Below are positions 10,499 through 21,800 of a stretch of DNA of 64,000 bases, piece after piece. Every line of letters starts with the position of its first letter. Positions within the stretch are counted from its first letter, which is position 1. Made by a program: the position numbers and the translations under genes. Source of the DNA: Gigantopelta aegis (taxonomy: Eukaryota; Mollusca; Gastropoda; Neomphalida; Peltospiridae). The notes below the pieces were generated by a model. That model ran no database searches and was not told the DNA's origin. It saw only the letters and a program-made list of their open reading frames with translations. The stretch lies in the NCBI RefSeq assembly GCF_016097555.1, contig NC_054704.1, forward strand, positions 76,961,638-77,025,637, read 5' to 3'.

Positions 10499-12401
10499 TG
10501 GACAGAATAATAAATTTGGGGTTAAATTCGTCTGCATTACGTCAGTACGTGCGTAACTGGAACACTCATGGCACATTATTAATATACAATATATAAAACA
10601 AATACATAAACATTACAGTATTAAAAATAAAAAACAAAAATACCATCCCAGTTATTAATAAAGTGATTTTTGTAAAACGCTTGGGTGAAAAAACCACTGC
10701 TCAGTCGATTTGACCCCCATCAGACCTGTGACGTAGCATCAGGCGTTGTTAGTAGGTCAACATGCCGACAGCAGAGAATGGTTGTTCGAAAAACAGCTGA
10801 TTCTTAACAGACGCTAGTTTGGACATTTTGGTCTTAACACATTTGTACATCTACTCTAATGGTACCTCGATTGGTGAGGAAGTGATATATAAGCACGTTA
10901 ACCTAGTTAGGCTACCTACCTACCTACCTGTGAAAAGCAGGACACAAGTTCAGTCCCGACTTTTGAAAGTGGGATATTAACATTTGAATGTAATAAAAAT
11001 ATGTCTCAAGATCAGAACGCATTTAAAACAACAAGCAGAATAAATAACATTATTCCCTACGCTACTGCAGGGACGGCGCATGGCCTAACACTTTTCAAAG
11101 AGGCACTTTTGTGGGTTATATTCGTTGTATCTGTGAAAATGTCTTACCATTATATTTTACACTGCCGCCCGTGCTCTGGTACCCTCCCCGCCTCCTCCCC
11201 CCTCCCCCTTTTGAGCTCTGGTTTAGCTCGTGCTCGTCGTGGTTTCTTGTCTGTTGTATCATGAGCAATCGTAGAACATGTGCCGGTGGGGATACAGGCT
11301 TAGAACAGATATGTTTAAAATATATATATATTTAAAAAAAAATAGGTTTCATATTTATCGACCACCTTAAATAATTGTCGTAATCCCCAGGGATGAAGTG
11401 GTCACTGCAGATCCTATCCCATCGTGATGGTCCTTTCCATTACGCACGGGTTCTGTTTAAGAACCACTTCCATGCAAACCCTGTGATTGTCAGTTTGTTT
11501 AAAGTTCGGAAAAAATGCTGCTTTGATACATCCAAACACTAAACAATGGTTCACCACATTTTACATTTGAAAACTATCTCCAAAAGAATATTCCATCCAT
11601 ACAATTCAATTCAATATAATACAATTTTCGCGTTTTAAAAATACACTTGTTCCACCTTCCCAGTAAAATGTTTGAAAGGCTGTGAATCACGCTTTCATGT
11701 TATGCCGGTTAGCGCGTCACGGGGTCACGTCTTGAGTCGACAGGTGTTTTGGCAAGCGATGGGAAAAACGCGACTTTTTATTGCGAATATAATAAAAACG
11801 GGTAAATGTTTTATAATGTATTTTACTGATACTTCATATATATTGTAAAACGTATACGTAGATGCCAAACAATAGTGAATTACGTTTTTGTTAAATGTTG
11901 ACCTTTAATACTTTGCACATCGAGTTATTTTAAATTTATGAGTGTATAATGACCAATAAATTCTTCAGGTACTTGGCAACTTTTTGTTTTGTTTTAAATA
12001 TATAAAGGCAGTCTGCAGACAAGTAGGCATAAATGCAATGACGGATCCAAGGGGAGAGGGTTTAAACCTTCCCTTTATAATTAGCTACCAAGTAAAAAAT
12101 AGACTACCTTCACCCGGCTCCAACACGTCCTTTCCTTGTTGGGTGCACTACAATATAACATTCTCAAGTGTACAGAGTCGGATCTAGGTGGGCAGGTGCC
12201 CGGGCCCCCCTTAAAGTTTACGATCCCCCTCCAAACCTCCCCCAAAGTTCCTTTGGCATTCCACCTCATGTCACTGCCCCCCCCCCCCCACCCCTAATGG
12301 CTTTTCTGGATCTGCCACTGGTGTACTTGGTATTCTGTCTTTGTAGGTTTTGCTGGTGTTATAACACCTGTTACAATTCAACGGTTTGACTTAAATACCT
12401 G

Positions 12402-12494
12402 GGCCACGAAGCGATCTTAGCCCTAAGATCATTTTAAGTGCATAGCTCTACCTTATGTACTTAAGGTGATCGTAGCACTAAGATCGCTTCGTGG
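12402..12494. mobile_element. Small foldback MITE (about 93 bp)
   Basis: Nearly all of it is one inverted repeat. CCACGAAGCGATCTTAG at 12402 pairs with CTAAGATCGCTTCGTGG at 12478-12494, and the arms continue inward through GATCA..TTAAGT and ACTTAAGGTGATC. No coding capacity. Confidence 0.8.
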
Positions 12495-13242
12495 AGCGGG
12501 GCCCTGATCAGATCAATACAAATTACATTTTAGAGTGGGAAAATGCACCTTTAATGTTTTGCTTTTTTTTTCACTGGAATTTTTTTTTTAAACAAACTTT
12601 ACAAAAACAAAGAAACAGATCTAAGTCTTAGGTACACAAGATTAAGCTTACAAAGACCTAACCATATAACTAGGCTATACCCGCCTTGATCACTACCGAA
12701 AAACACTCCTTAATCGAAAATACGTGGATACCTTCGCACTAACACACATCCGCGCATATAAATGTTGGTTCCACATGTCTCCACAAGTATCTTTAACATT
12801 TGCATCATGGAACGTCCCACGTGCAAGACGCTAACTTCAACTTTGGAAATTAGCTAATTTAAAATAAAAAGTTTAGTTACGTAAGTAATTAAGAAATACA
12901 ATTAAGCAATTACTACTGTCCTTAAAACATATTACTTATGAAGGAAAGGTTTTAGAAATTATGTTATTTTTAACGTTTTTCAAATGCCAGTTTTCCAAAT
13001 GTTTGGAAAGCTTCCATCCCTGTTTAATGGCGTCCCAGCAAGTTAATAAGTGACTATAATAATGAATACCTAACACAGTACGTAATTGCAATACAATGTC
13101 GTGAGAACAAAAACAACACATCAACAGCAACATGTCTCTATTCCGTCACTTCCAACATACAGAATATTGGAGATATTTTTACATTGACAAGTCATGATTG
13201 TATAAGGGGGGAGGGGTCAACACTACGCCTGTGTAAATACAT

Positions 13243-13246
<4 letters not shown>

Positions 13247-13316
<70 letters not shown>
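13247..13316. repeat. (TA)n microsatellite
   Basis: About 35 TA units directly left of the Tc1-like element, which inserts at TA. Confidence 0.9.
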
Positions 13317-13322
<6 letters not shown>

Positions 13323-13330
13323 AATATATA

Positions 13331-14712
13331 CTCTGTCAAAAAAGAAACGCATAGGCGAAATATTCATGGAATTATCTCTTTAATACAAAGTGGCATAATT
13401 TCGTTATTTATGATCGTATCACAATCAAATTTGACATGAGTATGTGACAATGTTCTTGCTATGGACCGATGGCAGTGGAGGCGTTTTCGTCACCAAACAG
13501 TGTCGCACGAGGGCGCTGAAATCAGTACCATGTGTGGCCACCAGGAGCAGCAATCACTGCACGACATCTCCTTGGCATAGACTAAATGGGTCTCTGAATT
13601 CGGGCACGTCGAATCCTAGCCCATTCTTCCTGCAGTGCATGTGACAGTTGCGGGAGCGTCTGAGACTTCGGGTCACGCTGGCGTACACGTCTGTCCAGTT
13701 CGCCCCATAGATGTTCAATGGGGTTGAGATCTGGCAATCTTGATGGCCATGGCAGCACATTAATGTTCTCATTTTATAGGAAATCCATTGTTACACGTGC
13801 CGTATGTGGCCTGGCATTGTCCTGCTGTAAGAGTTCTCTCTGTCGATCCAAAATGGGAAGCATGTGACGGCGAAGAATTTCATCCCGGTAGCGTACAGCT
13901 GTCAGATTGCCTTGTACGAACACAAGTTCACTTCTTCCAGTGTATGAGATGGTTCCCCACATCATGACACTCCCTCTACCGAATCTGTCAACTTGGGCGA
14001 CGCAGTTGTTGGCAAAATGTTCATTGCGGCGTCTGTAAACACGGTGTCGTCCATCACGTCGCTATAGAAGGAAACATCACTCATCGCTGAACCATACTCG
14101 CCGCCCGTTCCCCAAGTTCCACCCCTGTACATTCGTGCACCAGCGAACACGTAAATGTCGATGTTGACGTCGCAGGACGGGGCCAGCATACGGTCTCCTA
14201 GCCCGTAAACCAGCTTCTCGAAGTCGGTTCCGAATGGTTTGCGCGGACACCCTTCTCAAACCAGGTATGCGCCCAGCAGTGTTCATAGCTGTGGCGATCT
14301 TGTGCTGCAGTTGTTATGCGAAGTCTTCCACTTCTGGGCCGGTTTTGAGCTGATTGAAACTGCTGGTACCTGTCCCAGACACGTGAAATGGTGCTCTGAT
14401 GAACGTTCATGTGGCGTGCGGTTGCTGACTGCGATTCGCCAAACTGGAGGCGGCCTATTGGAATATTTCGATTCGGCAGGCTTAGTCTTGGCATCTTGTA
14501 ACTCGTCTACGTCGAAATGGAAATGAGGCATCATTGCAGCTTTAAATACCCATCAGTACCCCAATCTTTTCACGTGGACTCGCCAAAATATGACCATTTC
14601 ACGCCGATTTCCTGTAAATGTCGCATGGTCATTCAGCAACATTGTAGAAAAAAAAACTATATTTTGTAAAATCAAACATTTTTCTTCTTTCCTCATCAGC
14701 TATGCGTTTCTT
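13331..14712 (-). mobile_element. Tc1-like DNA transposon, decayed
   Basis: Terminal inverted repeats include AAGAAACGCATAG near 13342-13354 and its reverse complement CTATGCGTTTCTT at 14700-14712. The right end lacks the outer CTGTCAAA seen on the left. A fragmented transposase lies between on the minus strand. Sits next to a TA-rich tract, consistent with TA target choice. Confidence 0.88.
13499..14494 (-). pseudogene. Tc1-like transposase, broken
   Basis: Minus-strand fragments in successive frames give a DNA-binding helix-turn-helix part (ATARHMNVHQSTISRVWDRY), then RVSAQTIRNRLREAGL, the first catalytic Asp in RRVWFSDE, then MMWGTISY, QQDNARPHTARVT (second Asp), and NPIEHLWGELDRR (Glu), the DD34E layout of Tc1 transposases. 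The frame is lost near 14287, near 14085 and again between about 13960 and 13770. A TAG interrupts the C-terminal part at 13584-13582. The segment after AAQDRH looks deleted. It cannot make a full transposase. Confidence 0.9.
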
Positions 14713-14799
14713 ATATATAATACAATTTTAATTCCTAATATATGATATTGCCGATACCTAAAAACACTGGTAATACACACCCCCCCCCCCCCTTCCGCT

Positions 14800-15454
14800 C
14801 TCTCTCTCTCTCTCTATATATATCATAAGTGGGAGATCGTGATTGGTTATTCGAATTGTTGACCTAAAAGCCAAAGCCACACTGCAATAATATTAACACT
14901 ACCGAAATTGATTGCTCTGGGGTACATGTTGCATCGTAAGCGTGCAAGCATGAATACACAAGTTGTGGTTTAACCGTTAGAAACATTTAGTTAAGGTTTT
15001 TTGTATATACTAGTCTTTCAATACTATTTCCCCTGCGCGTGCTGTAACCTCACCGTGGTGCAGGGGTGTAACATTCTCTTTGAGAATGGCCAATACAGCA
15101 CAAATTGAAGTTTAGAGTAAAATTCTGTGATATCTGTATTTGTATTTTTGGCACAGTTCTTTACACTGTTTTTGTTTGAACATTGAATTTTTATATTGAT
15201 GTTGATATCACTTTATTTATTTGCATTATCATAGTTGACACCCAATAGCCGATGTATTTTTTATGCTGGGGTGTCGTTAAACATTCATTCATTCATTCAT
15301 TCAATACTATTTATCTTGTTTAAAAAGGTATCAAACTTTCTTTTGCTCGTTGGATACATTTTAAAACATCTTATCAAATAAATTTATTTTAATACCCACT
15401 GTTGTAGTATTCACTATAGCACACCAATATCTAAGCAATGATCAAAGTTAAAGT
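14800..15454. other. Intergenic; short repeat tail with (CATT)n
   Basis: 15225-15302 ends in CACCCAATAGCCGATG, GGGGTGTCGTTAAACATT and (CATT)n, the tail of a retroelement-derived repeat. The left part has short TC and TA runs. No gene seen. Confidence 0.5.
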
Positions 15455-15710
15455 TTGTTTGGTTCAACACCACTATAGTGCACATTGATATAATAATAAC
15501 CTATTGGATGTAAAACATTTGGGAATTTTTACATATAGTCTTAGAGAGTAAACCCACCACATTTTTTCCATTAGGAGCAAAATATATTTTATATGCACCA
15601 TCCCATACACAGAATAGCACATACCACACATATACCAGTTGTGGTGCACTTGCTGGAATGAGAAATAGCCCAAATGGCCCACCAACCGGCATCAATCCTA
15701 GACCACCACT
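15455..15710 (-). repeat. SINE, minus orientation
   Basis: TATTGGATGTAAAACATTTG, TATGCACCATCCCATACACA, ATAGCACATACCACA and GAAATAGCCCAAATGGCCCA match the SINE family in minus orientation; the head is degraded. Confidence 0.75.
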
Positions 15711-15774
15711 GAGCTTCATCCGGCCCCTTGAGCAAAGATCAAGGTCTAAAAAAATTCTTAAAAGCAAAGATCTG

Positions 15775-16035
15775 GGCAGGACGCAGCCCAGTGGAAAATT
15801 TCTCATTCCAGCCAGTGCACCGCGACTGGCATATCAAAGGCCATGGTATATACTACCATCTGTGGGATGGTGCATATAAAAGATCCCTTGCTGCTAATTG
15901 AAAAGAGTAGCCCATGGAGTGGCAACAGCAGGTTTCCTCTCTCAATATCTGTGTGGTCCCTAACCATGTGTCCGACACTATATAACCCTAAATAAAATGT
16001 GTTGTGTGCATCATTAAATAAAATATTTCCTTTAA
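15775..16035 (+). repeat. SINE, plus orientation
   Basis: ACGCAGCCCAGTGG (A box), CATTCCAGCCAGTGCACC, GGATGGTGCATATAAAAGAT and AGTAGCCCATGGAGTGGC, ending in TAAATAAAATGTG. Same tail type as 58293-58615. Confidence 0.8.
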
Positions 16036-16217
16036 AGCAAAGATCAAGGTCTAAAACTGCTCTTAATGGTAGGTAAAGCAAAAAATTGCCAGTATTAGAA
16101 CTCAAAAGTTGAACCATGTTTAAGCGAAGTTTATTAAAAAAAGAACGACAGCATTACAATAATTCAATAATCATGACAGTCAAACAAGATATGGCTTGCA
16201 CAATTGTTGAAAGACTG

Positions 16218-16371
16218 TCACATTTGATGTGATGTACTTTCTTATGCAACTTAGTAAACGACATACATTTGGCTTAGATCCATTCACATTTGATGTGATG
16301 TACTTTCTTATGCAACTTAGTAAACGACATACATTTGGCTTAGATCCATTCACATTTGATGTGATGTACTA
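16218..16371 (+). repeat. 66-bp tandem repeat, 2.3 copies
   Basis: TCACATTTGATGTGATGTAC recurs at 16218, 16284 and 16350, period 66. The first two units are almost identical and the third is truncated. Confidence 0.92.
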
Positions 16372-16593
16372 AGACACATACATACATGTACATTTATCCA
16401 CTGACCCATTCTTGAAACAAGTCTTTTATTTCACATTATTTGGCAACACAAACACCAGTAAAACTAAAAGGTTAAAATATTATAACTTGCTGTATCGGCA
16501 TGTGTCAATTTATAAAATTCAAATACATATATATTATATATACATAATTTTAAAATGTAGATGATCAAGTCCATGTTGAGAGCATTTTAACCA

Positions 16594-16945
16594 GAGCTTC
16601 TATATTATGGTAGCCCCACTCCCATGGCTAGTGATATTCAATGTTGGGCAAGTAAATAACTAATATTGCCATGCCTGACGGCTAGTGAAAAAAAAAAAGA
16701 GTCAAATGTTGCAGTTAAGTCTATTTTATAAATATGAATAGCCTGCCCCATCCCAATCCTCCAATGTTAGTGTTTTCAAGCTCCATCTCCTATTTTAGGT
16801 GACATATCTTATTATTACTATTAATTAGTAAAATTATATTAACTAAGTAAAGTAGGGCTAGTGAATTTGTTATTGTGGCTAGTACAATTTTTTAATCACT
16901 GATCCCATGGCTAGTGGATTTTATAAAAATTCTAGAAGCCCTGCA
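16594..16945. repeat. Interspersed repeat with CATGGCTAGTG blocks, copy 1
   Basis: Intact copy of a roughly 350-bp repeat whose second copy (20357-21524) is split by a TTAA element. Shared blocks include ATGGTAGCCCCACT, GCTAGTGATATTCAATGTTG and CCATGGCTAGTGGATTTTAT. Confidence 0.8.
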
Positions 16946-17007
16946 TTAACAATACTTATTCTTTCCAACACAATACTGAAATAAGTATTAGATTTTAATA
17001 TTGGACT

Positions 17008-17496
17008 TCATTTAGGTAGCACTGATAGCTGCTTCTCCATATTTACAATAGTCCGAAAGAGATGAGGTCCACAGGCCAATGTATCCATTGGTTCACCTAT
17101 CTTTACAAATCCCATTTTCTCAAAGAAGCCCACCGCCTTAACTGCACTTTGAACTCGAACTGGGCGATGTGATGCATGTGCGGTCATCTTCTCAATTACT
17201 CCATTTATCAGTTGTGTTCCATAACCTTTTCCCTGATAATCACGCTTAACAAACATGAAGGTGATCTGATGGAAATAATCACATTCAAACGTTGACTCAG
17301 TGTATGTCTGGTTCAAGTTAGCCAATGAGAAAGTTACACCTCCAATATGTAGGTTTATCTTGTGAATATTATAATATGCAAAAAGGGCATGATTTCCTTC
17401 TGGGATGTCAAAACCCTCCCCAGATACATCTCTGGATAGTTGTCGAAATTTGTATTTGGATGTGTTACTTGTCTTGATGTCCTGTATTTTTAACAT
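17008..17496 (-). CDS. GNAT-family N-acetyltransferase (last coding exon)
   Basis: A 162-residue open frame ends with TGA at 17008. Residues 85-95 read RDYQGKGYGTQ, the acetyl-CoA pyrophosphate-binding motif A (Q/R-x-x-G-x-G) of GNAT enzymes. FFEKMGF at 124-130 is the usual C-terminal beta-strand/helix motif. The substrate cannot be told from the sequence; small-molecule or protein N-acetylation are both possible. The ATG at 17496 lies one base after a strong acceptor (pyrimidine tract then CAG at 17498-17500), so either the upstream exon is 5' UTR or it adds N-terminal residues in frame. I could not identify that exon. Head-to-head with MAPK15, whose ATG lies 1.3 kb to the right. Confidence 0.8.
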   Translation of the reverse strand: MLKIQDIKTSNTSKYKFRQLSRDVSGEGFDIPEGNHALFAYYNIHKINLHIGGVTFSLANLNQTYTESTFECDYFHQITFMFVKRDYQGKGYGTQLINGVIEKMTAHASHRPVRVQSAVKAVGFFEKMGFVKIGEPMDTLACGPHLFRTIVNMEKQLSVLPK

Positions 17497-17500
17497 GCTG

Positions 17501-18820
17501 AAAAAAGAAAGAAATATGATTTAGTTTTTGTAAAAATGATTCTTTCTACGTCCGAATATTGTTACATACCGTATATATATATAGCTGGTACCATATTCAA
17601 AACTTGTGGCACCATGTTTCAACCTTTTCTCAATCGAAATAGTGCAACAAATGGACACACAAAACCAAAAATGTATAACCTCCGGTACTCACAAAATCCC
17701 AATTGAAGTAGACCCTACTTGCATCATTGTTAACAAAATAAACCAATAAATCTTCCAACAAGAACATAAAACTTTTTACCACCATTTTAAATTTGCTAAA
17801 TAGAGGGAAGCATCTTGCCCTGCACATTGTGACATTAACAAAAGTATTGACTTAATGTGCGCTCTGCACTAATATTTATAAATAACAAACTCAAATCAAA
17901 CCCTAACAAATATTTACAAAATTTGTCAGGGGAAAAATAAGTAATTCTTTCCAAAATCACACCACTGTATAATATTGAACTGTACTGTAGGACTTTCCTT
18001 TGGCAAATTGGCACAGTCACGTATAAAGAACATTATAAACGCTTAATAAATAGAGTTGGGATTAGGGTTAGTGACAGTGCCAAAGGAAAGTCGTTTCAAA
18101 TGTACTTGTGTTTACATGCTTATTTTATAAATGGGATACAATCGTAACAATGAGCATTACAAAATGGCCATCTTATTCGGCGGAAATTGCTGCTTTAAAA
18201 ATGTTATTTTTTTTTAAAAACCATCCGCTGTCAGAAATTAGAACTTATTGCTAGAATATAAGAGTCTAAATAAAAAGGACCTGCCATTTAACTAAATGGT
18301 GCAATATTATTATGACTAAATTAATTCATACATTAATCAATCATGGTTGACGCTACAAGCATTATCAACTTCAACTTGAGAGGGAATCCAAAATAAGCAC
18401 TTCTTTCCGCGCGGTAAATTGCAATCGGTATATATCGCCTATTTCCGTAAGTCTGACGGAGAAAATTCGATATATTCCGAATCTAAAAATACCATCACAT
18501 ACGGGTCATTGTCATAACAACAGGCCAAACTTTCAGAAAAAGTTGTGACGCCGTCCTGTCAGTGTTTTGTATTTTTGGAACGTTAATATCAATTCGCGTT
18601 TCACATAACATAAATATTTGGAAGTACACACAATTATTATATTTTCATTTTGTGTACCGTATTGAAATACTTGCATTATTTTAAAATATACAAGAAGAAT
18701 TCGCTAATGAACGTGTTTTAATTAAGAACTATTTCTTCCAATTAACTACTGTATCATTACAACTTCCGGCATCCATGACAGTCGACGAAATTGTTGTTAA
18801 TTTCTATTTAGAATCGAAGC
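17501..18820. promoter_or_regulatory. Divergent intergenic region, GNAT gene / MAPK15
   Basis: Should hold the GNAT gene's 5' exon and first intron and the MAPK15 promoter. The reverse-oriented ETS core ACTTCCGG lies at 18762-18769, 52 bp upstream of the MAPK15 ATG. I see no other coding segment. Confidence 0.45.
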
Positions 18821-18886
18821 ATGAGTTCTGAAATCGAACCACATATAACAAAAAAGTATGAAATCAAGAAGAGACTTGGAAAGGGG
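18821..18886 (+). CDS. MAPK15: MAPK15 exon 1
   Basis: [20 protein letters not shown] ending KG, then donor GTAAGAT. Phase 0. Start chosen because it matches the short ERK7 leader before the glycine loop. Confidence 0.92.
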
Positions 18887-21800
18887 GTAAGATACCGGAT
18901 TTTGCAATGACTTCTTTATCTTGGTAGACATGGATTGTTGATCGAAAATGATTCAGATGTGTCACTACTTGAAGTTCAAGTTGAACCGTTTCAGCTTGTT
19001 CTGTGTTGTGTAACTGTCCACAACTTGTGCTTGTAGTCTGTTCTGTTTATTATATTTTTCACATAAACTATTTTTATTTTGGTAATTTCAAAATAATCTA
19101 GTAAACTCAAAGTGTTTTGCACATCTGACATACTAATTTTTTTAAAGATAACATCATGATCATCAATGTCATGTCTACTCCCTACTCCAAATAGGTCGAT
19201 CCAGCGTTAGTTTATGTCCTCTAGCCCTGACCTGTTTACTGTGTTTTAAAGTGACAGACGCTAGTTTTTAAAAAAGACAGCTTATGTTTTGCCATTAATG
19301 CTGTTTTTCATAATTGAAATCAGACATTACATATACAGTGCTGTCCGGTGTATCGGCACACCTAAGCTTTCAAGGACCATTTTCTATGTGAACATTGTAA
19401 AATATTTAATAAAATGCGTCTCTCACCAATGAAGAAGTGCATAATCTGAAATACACAACAAACTGTTTTATGTCTGTAGTAAATAAACATTTTAAAATGG
19501 TGCATAAATATAGGCACCCCCTTGTATCCAAAACAATTTGCATGTCCGGTGATTCAGCGCAGTAGATGTAGATCGTTGACCCCGCTATTTATAAACCGCC
19601 CATGACCTCAGTTTTAGCCCATAAACGCTACACTATTGTACATACCAGAATTATTTTAGTACTTTTTTGTTTTGTCTTGTTAAAAATATTACTATGAAAA
19701 TGAACGATCACATATGACCCATCTCATGATCAGTTTCGGAATCGTTTTCTTGAGTGGCACAGTACTGCAGATGCATACATGTTCATTGTCATGCATAGCT
19801 AAGATGCCTACATGGATTTTATTTTTCTCGGGTAGATTGTGCACACACGTGGATCTTATTTCGCTTTTATTTTTTATAACAATGTGACAGTTGTGAACTG
19901 GAATGACTGTCAATTAAGGTGTAAAATTTTGTTTTGTTTGCATTTGCCTGTGTTTTCTTTTTCGGTTTAAATAAAAAAATAACCGAACAAAAATAATTAC
20001 ATTTATACTGTTTACTATAATTTTTAAAATGCGGGAAAGGTTTTTTTAGACTGGTTTTAACATTCTTAATTAATAGCCTATCAATAAGGATGACCTACTT
20101 CGCGTTTATAAACACGAAAACAGGTGAATAATATATTTTGAAATTATTATATAATTATTGATAATTCTAAAAAAAAAAAAAAATTGCACCCTTAACAATA
20201 AATATGTTGATACTTGATTAACCATTGAAAAAGGAATTGAACTTTAATTCGTTAAAAACTCCGACAACATGACAACTTGTTAAGCATACTCAAGCAAAAT
20301 ACCAAGTGCGCCGAATCACCGGACGCGCCGATACACCGGACACGGTTGTATTTTCAGGGCTTCTAGATTATGGTAGCCCCACTTCCATGGCTAGTGATAT
20401 TCAATGTTGGGCTAGTAAATAACTATTATTGCCATGCCTGATGGCTAGTGAAAAAAAGTTATCAAATGCTACATTTAAGTCTATTTCGTAAATATGAATA
20501 TCCTGCCCCTCCACCCCACCCCTATCTTAGTGTTTTTTAAGTTCTATATCCCTCTTTATGTGACATATCTGATTATTACTATTAAAGCCGCACACCCTAG
20601 TTCCATCCAGCGGAAATAAATTATAATTTGGTTAATCTACAAACCTGTAACACAGTTAGATCACGTTTTTATCAAATGGAGTGAAAAAGCAGGTTTTATA
20701 TCGATAAATACCATGGGAATCCCCATGTCCAAGTTGCTTGAAATAATTTTGAAAGTTTGTATTCTGATGTCACCGATAGATGTCGCTCGAAGCACAACAG
20801 TGCCTACATCATGACAAATTTCACAGACTTGGCATGCGTTCTTTTCACCTCTCCTGGACATGTTCCATCTGTTCTGTCCTGGTTGTATCCCCTCTCCAGA
20901 TATCGTAGGACTTAGCAAAATTATTGGTTTTAAGGATTTGTAACGTTTTGTATTGAGATACTTACTTGTCTGAACTTTATTGTTACTGAAAATGTTCACG
21001 AACTGTGAAGAAAAATGTCACAAATGAACAACAACAAATCGGATGTTGATTGCGCGAACCGTGCACGAGAAAACAAACCGAACCAAAATGATAACGGTCA
21101 CGTGGTATACCAACGTCTGTGACATTGAAATGGAAATATCCCGTCTAAAAATAGATTAGACCTTGTCTGCTCAACGTTTTTTTCTCAAACGTGCGCCCGT
21201 TTTTCAGAAATGCGAAAAATGCATTTTGTGGTATTACAAACACCAGGATTACCAGGATTACCAAAAAACACTTCAGGTGAATGGAAATGTATATTCTAAA
21301 TAATAAACGGTAAGTAAAGTGCAATTTTATTTGTGAAAAAATGGGTTTAATAGCGAAAAACAATGCCGTAATGGTTAACAACTTGCCGTAACTAGGGTGT
21401 GTCCCTTTAATAAAATTGCATTAACTTAAAGTAGGGCTAGTGAATTTTTAATCATGGCTAGTAAATTTTCTAAATCACTGATTCCATGGCTAGTGGATTT
21501 TATAAATATTCTACAAGCCCTGATTTTATTGTTTCGAATATACATGAACATCCTGCTGAAGTATTAAACTTGTTTTGTTTAACGACTCCACTGGAGCACA
21601 CTGATTTATTAATCATCGGCTATTGTATATCAAATATTTGGTCTTGTCATCATAGGAAACCCGCTACATTTTTCCTAATGCAGCAAGGGATCTTTTATAT
21701 GTACTTCCCAACAGACAGGAAAGCACTAGAGCTGGGCAGTATTGAAATTTCAGGTTCGGTATCAGTATTTTGGGGGTGATTTACCACAGTATCGGTACAG

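Larger units (their letters stand above)
10400..13330. other. Intergenic region upstream of MCTS1, no gene seen
   Basis: Holds the MCTS1 promoter and 5' UTR at its left edge, a foldback MITE at 12402-12494, a poly-C tract near 12275, and the TA microsatellite at its right end. I see no coding region. Confidence 0.6.

Noticed and set aside
16218-16371. CRISPR-like array
   Set aside because: Contiguous tandem repeat without spacers, in a eukaryotic genome.
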